Assembly (NCBI RefSeq): GCF_026745355.1
Contig: NC_079206.1
Location: 5,725,044 to 5,789,043 of the forward strand
Direction: 5' to 3'
Source of the DNA: Beta vulgaris subsp. vulgaris
Taxonomy: Eukaryota > Streptophyta > Magnoliopsida > Caryophyllales > Amaranthaceae
Length of the DNA: 64,000 bases
In this document: one piece after another, positions 22,857 to 34,492 of the stretch
Layout: each line of letters opens with the position of its first letter
How positions within the stretch are numbered: the first letter of the stretch is position 1
The notes under the pieces: model-generated
What the model saw: the letters and a program-made list of their open reading frames with translations, nothing else
What the model was told of the DNA's origin: nothing
Databases searched by the model: none
Position numbers and translations under genes: made by a program

Positions 22857-22860
<4 letters not shown>

Positions 22861-22917
<57 letters not shown>
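22861..22917. repeat. TA microsatellite at right edge of the large inverted repeat
   Basis: An uninterrupted (TA)n tract of about 57 bp, mirror of 17450-17657. Confidence 0.95.
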
Positions 22918-22919
<2 letters not shown>

Positions 22920-23045
22920 TGTTATAGAGAGATATAACTCTAATGAATAAGTGTTGTAACTCTAAACCAATTGTGTGGTTGAGATTCATTCTCATTTCTC
23001 ATCTAAGGAGCATTCTCATGTGATCTTGCCTATATATATATATAT

Positions 23046-24593
23046 AGGGGAAAGATCCGCTGAAAACCACTCTTAGGCTGAAAACTGAAAACAAAGTAAC
23101 TTTTAACCCCTTTAGGGTAACTTTTAACACTTTTAGGGTAACTTTTATCAGTTTTGGGGTAACTTTATTATATTAAGGATAGTTTATATATTTCAACGGT
23201 AACTTTATTTATTATAAGAGTAACTATTACCACTTTTAAGGTAACTTTTTACCTTGAAATATATGTTAGTGAGAGGGGGGTAACAAATAGCTTTAAAACA
23301 GCAACTAATCACAATACTTTGGCAAGTAATAACAATACTGCCTATTATATCCAGTATCAAATTACATTAGGCATCAAATATTTTTTTTCTTCTTCTTGAC
23401 AGCAAATAAAAGAACAAAATAATCGGAAAAATAAATTTAAAATGGCGAAAATTTCTACCAGGACTGTGTATACGTGCCAGATTTTGACGGTGAGCTCCTT
23501 GAAAACATGTGAGACTAAAAATCGCCGAGTTTCCGGTGAGAGCGAGATTTATGAGTGTTTTCTTCTTGAATTTCTTCCTGCAAATTCCGTAAACTTCGTA
23601 TCGCAAATGCGTTGCTTCTTTTGATCTTTTCAATTACTGTCAACTCTTCCAATGTCGTCAATGTCAGTCGAATCTGCATTAATAACTCATTACTCAATTT
23701 TAACTAATAAAATTCAGCTACCAGAGCTCAAAAGAATAATAATAAAAATAAAATGAAATTTCATTAGCATTTTTACCGATTAATTTATCCGGATGATTGA
23801 ATCCATTGAACTGAGCTAAATATATGTTAATGAAATTTCACTTTGGCAACTAAAATGAAGATCTCTTCGCAATTTCGATCGAAAATTACTAGATTCAAAA
23901 ATTCAGTTGAAGATCTGAAAATGATGAACAAAATGAGCTCAAAATTATCATAAAATCAACAATTACTCATCAAATCACATAACTCTCAAACCAGAAAACA
24001 GAGAAATTTAAAATTATTCAACCTCAATCAATAATCAAAACAGAGATAGTTCAAAACAATGAAATATGAAAAGTTAAAAAAGAAAAATCGAGAAAGAATA
24101 CACAGATATCAGAATATAGGAAAAAAATCAAGAAGAAGAACCCTAAAATTAGAGGAAATGATGAATTTGATGATGAATTGATGACAAAACTCTGAAAAAA
24201 TTCCACAAAAGAAAGAGAAGATGATAAAAATCCGAACGAAACATCACCAATTTCATCTACTATTTTTCGCCATTTTAGGAATTGATCTAAGCTCGCAGAG
24301 GAGTAAAGAGATAAGTAGAGATGCAAATCTTTTCTGCCATTGATGGAGGAGAGAGAAAAAAAATGGAAGGGTTAAGCGACTGACATTGACGACTGCCATC
24401 TTTTCTGCCATTGATGGACAAATTCGCTGGGTTGATCTTTAGAGGAGAGAGAGTGGGGTGGAGTTTGATGAGTGAGAGGGAGTGTTAGAGTGGGTGAGAG
24501 GGAATTGAGATATAAACCGTACGATCAAAATCAACGCTCCAGATCTTCTGTTTTCAGTTTTCATTTTAATGGGTGTTTTCACAAGATCCTATT
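23046..24593. mobile_element. Non-autonomous TIR element in a TA tract
   Basis: The left end AGGGGAAAGATCCGCTGAAA...CTGAAAACTGAAAAC and the right end (reverse) AGGAATAGGATCTTGTGAAA...ATGAAAACTGAAAAC align over about 48 bp as an imperfect TIR. Both ends abut TATATA, so the target duplication cannot be read. The subterminal left region repeats GGTAACTTTTA. No transposase was found. The minus-strand segment 23515-23697 has a gene-like composition (residues LEELTVIEKIKRSNAFAIRS) and may be a captured fragment. The superfamily is probably Mutator-like but unproven. Confidence 0.6.
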
Positions 24594-24870
24594 CCTATAT
24601 ATATATATATTATTGTTAGTGTTTGTTCATTACAACAATGTTACCTCTAGCAGTTAATATTTTTATCCAAAGATATTAATGGTGCATTTGGTATCTTGTG
24701 ATGGGTTATTTTATTTTTTGAATTCTAGTATGATTAAATTTCAAGTTATTGTGAGTATATATATTTATTTGTCTTGTTCTTTTGAAAGCTAAATTTACTA
24801 CCTTATTTCAGTCCTTTATGTTGCACTAACTTTAAGGAATGATAGGAAAATATTTAGATAATTTTGGACA

Positions 24871-26955
24871 GCATGGATCTAGACCTTGCTTTAAAAGTAT
24901 ACCCTCCTTCTCTTACGAACTCTAGTTCTCTTGATGAGAAAAAATATTATGAGAAGTGGGATTGCTCGAATCGCATAGGTCTTATAATCATAAAGCGTGG
25001 CATTCGAGAAATATTTAGGGTTGCAATATCCGATGAGGTTACTAGTGCCAAGGATTTCCTTGCCGAAATTGAAAAGCGCTTTGCAAAAAGCGCTAAGGCG
25101 GAAATAAGCATGCTATTGAGCAGCTCGGACATCCAAAGAGTATAAAGACAGAAAATACAAGGAGTACATCATGGAAATGTCTCATATTGTTTCAAGGCTC
25201 AAGGTTCTAAAGATCGAGATTTTGGAAGATATTCTCGTGCATTTGGTTTTGAACTCTCTTCCAAATTTTTTTTTTGAATCATTTCAGGTCTGTTACAACT
25301 GCCAAAAGGAGAAGTGGTCTCTTAACAAGCTCATTTCATTTTATGTTCAAGAGGAAGAGAGGTTGAAACAAAACACGACTGAAAGTGCTCACTTGGCAAG
25401 CACCTCTAAAGAAAAGGGCAAAAAGAGGGGAAATGTTGCTTATAAGAATGAAGCTGCTAAAGGCTCAATACAAAAAAAAAAAAAACAAAAGGAAGGTGAA
25501 ACCACATGTTTCTTTTGTAATAAGCCTGGGAATATGAAGAAGGATTGTACCAAATATCAAGCCTCGAAGGTTAAAAAGGGTATGATTCTTACTTTGGTTT
25601 GTTCTGAGAACAATTTAGCTTCAGTACCTATAAACACATGGTGGTTAGATTTCGATGCAACTACTAACACCAGTGTTTTAATGCAGGGTTGTCTAAACCA
25701 CTGCAAGCCAAGTGATGTTGAGAGATACATCTATGTGGGAGATGGCAAGTTGGTGGAGGTTAAAGCAATTGAGCATTTTAGATTATTATTGTCTTCTGGC
25801 TTCTATTTGGATTTAAAAACACTTTTATTGTACCGTCTTTTAGGCGGAATTTGATCTTTATTTCCTATTTGGACAAGTTGGGTTATTATTGTTATTTTGG
25901 TAACTATCAAGTTACTTTGTCTTTGAATTCAAATTTGGTAGAAACTAGTTCATTTATGGTTTATGACAATCTTTATATGCTTGATACAATAATTTCCTAT
26001 CACGAAAATTTGAATGTTGAATCCCGAGGTATTAAGCGAAAGATTGATAATGCACTATCAGGAGCATGATGGCACAAGCGATTAGGACACATCTCTAAAA
26101 ATAGAGTTGAACGACTTGTTTCTGATGGGATACTTGATGCCATTTTTTTGGCAAATTTTAATGTTTGTGTTGAGTGCATTAAAGGAAACCAAACCAAACA
26201 TAAGAGATTGGGTTAATATAGAGCTACGAATGTCTTAGAACTCATACACAGTGATATTTGTAGACCATTTCATACTCCTTCATGGAATGGTCAACAATAT
26301 TTTGTGTCATTCATAGACGATTACTCTAAATATCTATTTATTTCTTATACATGAAAAATCTCAAGTCTTGGATGTGTTCAAATCATATAAGGCTGAAGTT
26401 GAAAATCAACTCAACAAACGCATTAAGAAAGTCAAATACGACCGTGTTGGTTAATATTACGGTAGGTATGACGGTTCAGGTGAACAACGTCCATGATCTT
26501 TTGCCAAATACCTAAAGGAATATGGGATCGTCCCTTAATACACCATGCCAGGTTCACCTAAAATGAATGGTGTAGCTAAAAGGCGAAACAGGATGCTTAA
26601 AGATATGGTAAGAAGTATGATTTGTCATTCTATCTTACCTGAATCACTCTGGGATGAGGCATTAAAGACTGCAGCTTACATTCTAAATCGAGTAACAACT
26701 AAAGCAGCTGCTAAAACACCTTATGAGCTTTGGACATGAAGAAAACCTACTCTAAAGCACTTTCGTGTGTGGGGTTGTCCAGTTGAAGCACGGCCTTATA
26801 GGCCACATGAGAAGAAATTGGACCCCAGGACTACAAGCAGCTACTTTATTGGTTATTCAAAACGATCTAGGGGCTATAAGTTTTTTGATCCCAAGGAAAA
26901 CACAATTTTCGAGACGGGAACTGCAATATTTTTTAGGATGTCGAGTTATGATCTC
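24871..26955 (+). pseudogene. Degenerate Ty1-copia retrotransposon fragment (gag, protease, integrase)
   Basis: The order of domains is that of copia: a gag segment (24871-25854, frameshifted near 25145) with a CCHC knuckle CFFCNKPGNMKKDC; a protease-like segment WWLDFDATT, in which the catalytic DSG is altered; and integrase with the HKRLGHIS / CVECIKG zinc-binding part (about 26066-26200) and the [22 protein letters not shown] region (26545 on). Multiple stops and shifts interrupt it. Reverse transcriptase, RNase H and both LTRs are absent. The fragment stops where the P450 remnant begins. It is non-functional. Confidence 0.8.
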
Positions 26956-28237
26956 TTTTATTAGCCAATACATTAACACACAATAGTGTGTTTGCTAGTA
27001 CAGTAATGTCAACGAGCTTTACATCTGTGTCAACCTTTCTAGGCACAAGAAATGGTGCTGGTGGGTGCAGAGTGCAGTCACAATGTTTTCTTAATAACTG
27101 GTTGCAAGTATGGGAGGCGAGGGATGTCATGTTCTCTAACCTGATTTCTTCCCTAGGATTGTGCTTTCTTCAACTCTCCTGGGTTGTGCAGTAGTTCCGT
27201 CATTGCCCATTCAAGGGTGATCGATGTTGTGTCAGTTCCAGTAGATAATAGGTCCTGCAGCAAACAGTCTTAAAGATTTAGCCCTTCAGGGTGTAGGATA
27301 AGGAAACTGTCTTAAGCACAAATAGCAGATGAGTACCAATAATATGACAAGGAGATTTTTGAAGCATCAAGAACTTCTGTCTTCGGCATTTTTCTCATGA
27401 GTTGATGCGAGCAATGCATCTAATACGTCGTCAGGGACTGTATTGAGCTCAATGGCTTCTTGCCTTGCAATCGTTGATCAATCATGACACTGAATAGATC
27501 TATCATCTTTCGAAAATTATTACTTGTATGCCGCCTGATAACTAGTGCGTCTATTTTTTGCAAGATGGGAAACAGTCGGCTAAGTTGGACTTCTCGAGTT
27601 CTTCCAAAACATCTCTTATAGTATCTCGTACTTCATTAGCAAAGTCAGATCTGGGTCCCCCAAATCCACTGCAAAAGAGTGCTCGATAACAAATTGAGGA
27701 AAGTGGTGAATGTTGCTTGACCTGTATCAATTTCAACACCACCTTCGCTGCTCTTCTTAACAACGGAAAGGATATCGGGGACCTTGTTTCTCCGAACGCT
27801 TTGGCTTGCATCCAGTTTGCCAGTTGAGAAGACCTGGGTGTTGCATTCGCACTGACATGCCACTGGCAACCAGCCAACTGAATATACATGGTCATTCCGT
27901 AATTGAGTACACGAGTTGCATAATAAATGAAGCGGTTAGCACAGGAGAAATTGTTCTTTTAAAGGGCTTCTCTGGCCATAGTAGCTGAGAAATTATCCCT
28001 CTTTGAACTTGGCCAAGCTGCAGCATCATCAGAAGGCCATACTTATTGGCAAGTTCGGACAAGGAGATAAGTGGCCTGGTACTGAGGCTGAAGAGACTCC
28101 CAACAATTGGTAAAGGGGTGGTCCTGGTGGCAGATCCCTTGAATTGAAGTCCTTACTTTTCTTTGCAGTTGATAAAGAGGAATAAATCGCAACACTTAGT
28201 AATACAAGACACAGCACAAAAAGATAGGAGGGACCCA
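26940..28237 (-). pseudogene. Cytochrome P450 (CYP76-like) pseudogene
   Basis: Read on the minus strand from ATG 28237, there is an N-terminal membrane anchor (YLFVLCLVLLSVAIYSSL), then the Pro-rich hinge LPPGPP, then a segment with TGKLDASQSVRRNKV and ANEVRDTIRDVLEELEKSNLADCFP. Next come the I-helix GTDTTSITLEWAMTELLHNP near 27230 and the region after helix K with HPPAPFLVPRKVDTDVK near 27040. This pattern is that of CYP76 monoterpenoid or alkaloid hydroxylases. The frame changes several times and has stops, and the haem-binding Cys region is missing, so no enzyme can be made. The 3' end is cut off at the junction with the copia fragment. Confidence 0.8.
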
Positions 28238-28239
28238 TA

Positions 28240-28986
28240 TCATGAGGAGAGAGAACCCATCAGCCAAATATAGAAATGTTGCAATTATTTCCAAATTGTT
28301 GCACTTATTTTGAAACCCATATTTATCTACCTATCAAACTAAAATACAATAAATACCATAGGGGTCTGCTGCAAATTACGCAGAAATCTTCTGGCCAAAA
28401 CTTTGCTATGAACTGGAGCCACACATGAAACAACAATGTGATTTTACATGGCATCGCCAGGTGATTCTCCTTGAATACTTTTCATGAGGCGGTCATAACT
28501 TATTCATATATGTCATATTCACGCATATGACAAATTGTTAGACGTCTCCGAAGAAAAACTTATATCTCCAAGGGAACTATTTTCCAAATGACATGATGTA
28601 AGACTATGTGCAGTGACTCAATTTTACATCTTATTTTAATTCCATGATACCAATTTGTCACGTTATTAGAGCAGTTTGCCAACTCCTAGCCAGAGGGCAG
28701 CTCTCTACCATGTGCGCTATGTTGGCCTCTTGGGCATCATTTTAGCTCATTATTAGAAGCAACCATGCTTGAGTCACATAGCTGAGTTACTTTGAACACA
28801 GGCCCGCATTAAGCGAAAGTACACTACTAATTGTAAAGTTTATGACCCGAGTAATACTGCTTATCTTACAGGGTATCATTGCAATGCAATTGTTTGAGTA
28901 TGAACAGGATGATCCATTCCCGAAATAGTGACTGCAATCACAAACAGAGAAAATACAATGCACATGGAAAAGGGTACCTCAATCAA
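28240..28986. other. Non-coding DNA between the P450 remnant and the ARM-like gene
   Basis: This would include the 3' UTR and terminator region of the ARM-like gene. At 28676-28735 the minus strand has a weak tRNA-like pattern (GCGCACATGGTAGAGAGCTG) without acceptor-stem pairing, so I do not call a tRNA. Confidence 0.4.
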
Positions 28987-31900
28987 TCACAACCGTGCCA
29001 TAACATTTTGCAAGCTGAGTGAATTTTCACTTCTTTGTTCATCTGTGCATGTTTCATTTGCAGCAGTGGCTTGAGAACAGAGGAAAGATAATGACTGCAG
29101 CCATGAAACTAACGTAGGTTTTCTAATTACATCGTCAGATTCTGCAACAAGGGCATACAATTCATTGAGTACCATATTCTGGCCATCTTTTGGTAATTGG
29201 ATAATTAGCTGTGCCAACAGCTTCATCATTTCTGGTAGGACCTGGGTGAATATGACAAAGGAATCATGAAATTGATCATAAAAACATACCATGATCAAAG
29301 AAGCCAGAAAAAGGTTTGCAGCTGTAATAACGATATATCAAAATTGCAAAGAGTACATCTCAGCCCGATTTTGATGTTCTTTTGTATCAAGTCCTTTCCT
29401 CCTTATTACTCCCTCCGTTTTTTCCAATAAGTGCAATACTTGTTATTTGGTGTGTCAAAATATACAAACTTCAACTGCATTGTTTACGAAGTAATGTATA
29501 AAAAAATAATTAACATGTGTAATCTAGTTACAATTTTTTCAACACAGTGCACCAGGGATGTCAATGAGGCTAACAGGCAGTGGCAGCTTTCACCAGATTC
29601 ATCATTCCAAGATGTAACTTCACATAACAATTAAAGAGAATATTGATCAAAAATTCAAAGGTGTGCATTAGGGACCGAGCAAAGGCAAGTGTTGCATTTA
29701 TAAACAGACATAGGAAGTATTTCTTTATAAAAAAGTGTGTTCCCTAATACCACATTTATGCATTCATAATGTACCTTACTTTCAACTCTATCAGTAGTTT
29801 ATACTATAAAGAAACACTAAATTTCACTTACCTGTATGTCCACCAAAGATATGAGCTGCATAAGCAGCTCTATAATTTTCTTGCAGGGCTCTGAATCTCC
29901 TTGCCAGTTCTTCCACAATTCAGAATCTTTAAGATTCATGACTTCTCTGCACAGTCCATTTGCCTTCTCAACTAGACTGTGCACGCAAAAATATATGGAT
30001 GGACTCCCAGCAGGAAGATGTCGAACCAAGGCAGAGACACCAGAAACCACACCATCAAATGGTGTTACACCGGGATAAGCCTACATATTCAAGATATAGT
30101 TAATAGTAAACCTATGTCTTAAAATAATTCAAACTCGTGAAGTCACTATTTGTCTTACTAGCAATGTTGTACCTCAAGGGACCTTTTCATGTAATAGAAA
30201 ACAAGCTGCTCCTTCAACAAGATCCTCTCATCCTCATCAGATTCCATTTCAGAAGTTATAAAAGCCGAGAATACTGAATGTGAGGCACGAGCTACTTTGT
30301 TGTTTGGGTGCCACATATATCTAGAAGTATTTGATAAGAAAATCTAGACTCATAATTATTATATATCAGTTGACTAGTTGAGTTAAAGGTTATCTCTTAT
30401 ATTAAACATGAGGTTCAGGATACAAATACATTGGGGCAGCCACCACTTTTCGGAACACATAGCTAGGCAAAAAGCTGATGCAAGTCGGAATTACTCGCAG
30501 GTAGAACAAGATCCTCGCAGTCTGCACTTCATCTTTAGACCATACATAGTTCCCATTCTGCACACGACAAAATTCTAAAAGGCCAAAGGCCCAAAATTAA
30601 ACAATCATTGATTTATCTACATGATAATACTTGGCCCTTTTAGAAAAGGAGAGCATTGTTTTGAACTGTTGGTCATATTTGTTTACAGAGAGTTAAAATA
30701 GAAGATTATCACGAATCATACCTTGAGGGTTTGTCAGATCAACATAAGAAGGCAAGGATTCAACAAAACAGACACAGGCAACCTCGTTTTCTTGGACATT
30801 CATAGCTGCGCTCCTGATTGCCTCCACGTATTCCGGAAGTCGAATGCGCCGAAAATACTCCATGCAGGAAAACGAGACCAGAATTTTAACAGAGCAATCC
30901 ATCTGTATCTTCCTCGAAAATTTGGAAGTCAGTCGGTCTTTGGTGACAGCTAATGCAAAGACTACCACCATCAGGAAAGCCGATTCAGCTATTCTCTCCA
31001 AATCATTAAGCAATTGGTCTGACTTGCCTTGCAGCACCAAAGCTATCTGTCTATGGCCAAGGTAGATGTCATGACAGAAACTCCAAACTAAATTCTCAAC
31101 CTTACACTTGTCATCATCATTTGCAGATGCATAAAGATTACAGAGAATACCAGTTGCTGCCCCCGCTTCCTTGAAGAGAATGCTGTCTTGATGTTCCTTC
31201 ACACAGACAGGATTTAAACCCCCCAAATTGCCTGTTGGAGACCCCAGGATCATAATATAAAATCTTCTCAAGGGAAAAACTTCAATCAGCAAGGCTAAAG
31301 CAAGTGACAATAACAGCGGTCCTCTAGTAGAATTCATACCGCCACTTCGAGATGCAGCCAATGAGAGGCAATGAAGTAGAAATTTGACTTCACCGTCTTC
31401 AATAATAATGTTACTATGATCCCCTATGTTCAAGATGAGGTTTGATGCTATAGCTTCTATTCGAGCCTCTGCAGAAATTCTTAATCCAGACACAACATTC
31501 AGCCTCTCTCCTTGCTTTACAGCTCTATTAGACGCTCTTAAGACTCCAGCAGCGGCCATGAGAACACCAAACACTGCAAAATTTGCCTTGGGGTTTTCCA
31601 AAACATCACTACTAAAAATCGCAATTTTCTTCGAACCACTAGAACTAACAAGTCTGAACACAACCCATTCTACTAGATGCAGAATCATCAGTCCATGAGA
31701 AACATCATAACCAACCTCTACATCAACCCAATTTCCTAGCAAAAACTCTAACAACCTAACAAAATGAAACTCTCCTGAAGAACATAAAGCATACCCAATT
31801 CCTGCAAGTACATCAGGAACAAATTCACCAACAGAACCAATCAACTTATATTGTTCCTCTAACATTCTACAAACAACATTCAAACAAGCAGTTTTCGCCT

Positions 31901-32405
31901 TCTCACTCATAGACGGTACAAAACAAAAAGCACCAACAAGAAGAACACCTTCCACAAACAAACATGTGCTTTTATTAACATCAAACTGGTCAGACAAAAT
32001 ATGAACAACAACCTCCACTGCTGAATCCAGCAACACTAACGACGGTTTCGACGATTTTCGTACCCATATATAAACAAGTCTAAGAATCAACGGATATGAA
32101 TCATGAGGAACAGAAATGTTACTAGAATTAAGCATTGAAATGAGTAGTTTCGCTTGTGGATCAGCCACGTATAATGTGGCCTTTGCATCAACAAGGGTTT
32201 TCAGAAAATGGTGGTGGCGCTGATCAAATGCACCCTTTTGCACACAATCTCTCAGAGCCCCCCATGCTTGAATTATCATTTGAGCTGATAAACTAGCAAC
32301 GTTGTTCTTGTTGTTGTTATTGTTGTTGTTGTTGTTGTTGTTGTTGATTGAAGTACTGGTTCTAAGCCAGTCTTCAATAAACAGTGTTGGAGCTTGCTTT
32401 GCCAT
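28987..32405 (-). CDS. ARM/HEAT-like conserved plant protein, 828 residues, five exons
   Basis: Exons (minus strand) are 30722-32405, 30424-30574, 30173-30320, 29832-30080 and 28987-29241. All introns are GT-AG and the phases add to exactly 829 codons. Exon 2 uses the acceptor TTTTAG, not the nearer GTGCAG, because only that keeps the frame. The protein is Leu-rich and helical throughout, fitting an ARM/HEAT-type solenoid. It starts MAKQAPTLFIEDWL, then has a run of 12 Asn and NKNN (about residues 22-37). No catalytic motif or signal peptide is visible. From memory it resembles Arabidopsis At1g73970, annotated as an obscurin-like protein; this needs a search. Function is unknown. Intron 4 holds a MITE. 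This is one of two intact host genes here. Confidence 0.85.
29409..29717. mobile_element. Stowaway/mariner-type MITE in intron 4 of the ARM-like gene
   Basis: The left end CTCCCTCCGTTTTTTCCAAT and the right end (reverse) CTTCCTATGTCTGTTTATAA continue inward to a shared GCAAYACTTG. TA flanks both sides (29407-29408, 29718-29719). It is 309 bp with no ORF, and it accounts for about half the intron. Confidence 0.65.
32285..32345 (-). repeat. (GTT)n microsatellite coding for poly-Asn
   Basis: GTTGTT repeats on the plus strand (AAC on the coding strand) encode the Asn run near the N terminus of the ARM-like protein. Length variation here would stay in frame. Confidence 0.9.
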
Positions 32406-32867
32406 TTAATTATTGTTACAAACTGCAATTGTCGAATTTTTTTTTTTGTGAATTCTTGCTCAGATGATAATGTGTACGCTACAAAATTTGAAATTAAAAC
32501 TTAGAATAGTATAATTTGTTTAAGACTAACCTTGAATCTTTTTGGAAGATTGAACTTTCTGGTGTCGTCGAAGAAAAGATCTTCAATTTCTTTTTCGCTC
32601 AATCTTCTTTATGTTCTTAAATTCAAGAAAAGATTCAACTTTCTTTGTGTTTTTCGCTCAATCATCAATACGAAAATAACGAATTTATACTATTAGACTG
32701 TAGGTAGATAGAGATGGAATTTTCCTTGAAATAGAGGCTTCTTAGCGCACAAATTGTTAATTGTGTGTAGCTTCTACGGATTGGAAGAGTTTTTTTTTTT
32801 TCCTTTTCTCTTGCTATCGCCTATCGGCTATCCTTTCCTAATGGTGTAACAAAACATACCTCATCAA

Positions 32868-33418
32868 TAGGGGTGAAAGTTCGGGGTGCGGTTTGGATTA
32901 GGGCCTAATCCAATCCGATCCGAATAAAATTTGGATTTCAATTTTTCAATCCGAATTCAAACCAATTAGGGTTTGAATCCGATCCAATCCAATCCGAAAT
33001 TTCATACTCTAGATTGGATCTGATCCGAAAATCCGATTTTTTTAAAACTTTAATTTTTCGATAAAATAAATTAAGCACAACAACAACCTAGTAGATTTAG
33101 GAAATGAGGAATTAAGTGGAGTTAGTGCTTTAGGGGAATGATTGAAGTTCTATGTGTATTGGACTATCAAGTAGTTTTTTTATAATAAAAAATCAGTTAA
33201 GCACTTAAGCTCAATTCAGATACATAATACAAGGCATATTACTATTTGGTTATATTGGATTTTTGGATCCAATTACCCTTAATCCAATCCGATCCGAAAA
33301 TTCAATTTTTCAAAAATTCTCAATCCGAATCCAATCCGAACACAATTCGAATCCGATCCGAATTACTAATTTGGATTGGATTGGATTTTGGATTTTATCC
33401 GAATAACTTTCACCCCTA
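32868..33418. mobile_element. hAT MITE with perfect 8-bp target duplication
   Basis: The ends TAGGGGTGAAAGTTCGG and (reverse) TAGGGGTGAAAGTTATTCGG are flanked by CTCATCAA on both sides (32860-32867, 33419-33426). Inside are repeated AATCCGATCCGAA words in both orientations. It lies in the upstream region of the ARM-like gene, about 460 bp before its ATG. Confidence 0.9.
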
Positions 33419-33426
33419 CTCATCAA

Positions 33427-33836
33427 TATATGAACTTGATACTGACCTGATCTGAACCTGGTTTGATATGTGAGGATCAATCCTCATATCTTATCAAAAC
33501 TCGATTCGAGATTGACTTGATCTGGCTGTCATTAGTACAGCTCATATTCTGGCCTGACCACATCGACATGTATTCAAAAATGTTACAGATTGAACACAGT
33601 AATTCAAGATCCAAACCCGACCGTAACCCAATCCAAAACCTGATTAGACTTAGTTGATACCCGATCAAGTCTGATTTGTTTATGACCGTCTTGAATTCAA
33701 GTAGAATTTGTTTCAACCGGATAAAATAAAATATGGCAGGTTTGATCTTTCAATGACTAATATGTAACAAAATTACTGAAATTCAATTATTGTTCTATAT
33801 CTACAAAATGATTTAAATATGTTAATTTTATCTTTT
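33427..33836. other. Non-coding DNA with GATC/CGA-rich words
   Basis: The stretch 33440-33720 repeats ACTTGATCTGG / GACCTGATC-like words, suggesting another hAT-type MITE remnant. I found no clear ends. Confidence 0.35.
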
Positions 33837-34492
33837 ATATTCGTCCCATAATATAGTACTTTTTTATTTTTAATAGGTTAAATTTTAAAAAAAATTGACC
33901 AAATATTCTCATTAATATATACTTCCTCCGTTTTTTTTTATATGTTACACTTTCAAAAATTGTGGTTTTCTAGGCAAAAATTGGAGGAGTGATTAGGAGA
34001 GAATAAGTATAAAGGATTAAAGGGGTGGGGACCATTGCACATGGGGGTTTAAGGGAAAGGAGGAGAGAGAAAAGAGGGACCACTAGTTGGTTCCCTCCCA
34101 ATTCTAGGCGGCTGAGGAGAGAGAAAAGTGGGGGAGCCAATTTTTTTTGGCACCAATTTGTTTTCCCTCCAATATTTCACAAAGATGAAAATTTGCAAAA
34201 AATTAAAATTACCCAATTTCAAAGTTACTTTTAGCATACCATAACCATACTCTATCCTCTATATAAACCCCCAACATTAAATGGGGGCTTATTTTCCAAA
34301 ATGAGGAGAGAGAAAATATTGTTAAGCACCATGGTTTAGTTTTGTTACAAAAAATCAGATTAGACCCACAATTCACTGCACACACATTGCACAGGATTAA
34401 TTACAAAAAAATTTCTACTAAGTTCAAAACTGAAGTTTCCCACAAAAAACTTCAAACTTCAGTCTTCAAAAAATCATCTTCAGCTTAATCAC

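Larger units (their letters stand above)
17651..22860. repeat. Large inverted repeat (about 2.0-kb arms, 1.17-kb spacer)
   Basis: The left arm, 17651-19667, and the right arm, 20839-22860, are reverse complements, nearly identical apart from small indels. The arms carry the GRF zinc-finger gene, the first exon of the PMD gene and a short divergent ORF. The spacer carries the remaining PMD exons. TA tracts bound both outer ends. The inner junction at 20838/20839 lies in the small palindrome GTTGTACAAC. Flanking DNA outside the arms is unrelated. Confidence 0.9.

Noticed and set aside
28676..28735. tRNA-like sequence on the minus strand
   Set aside because: It has a box A-like word, but no acceptor stem, no clear TPsiC loop and no CCA-compatible structure.
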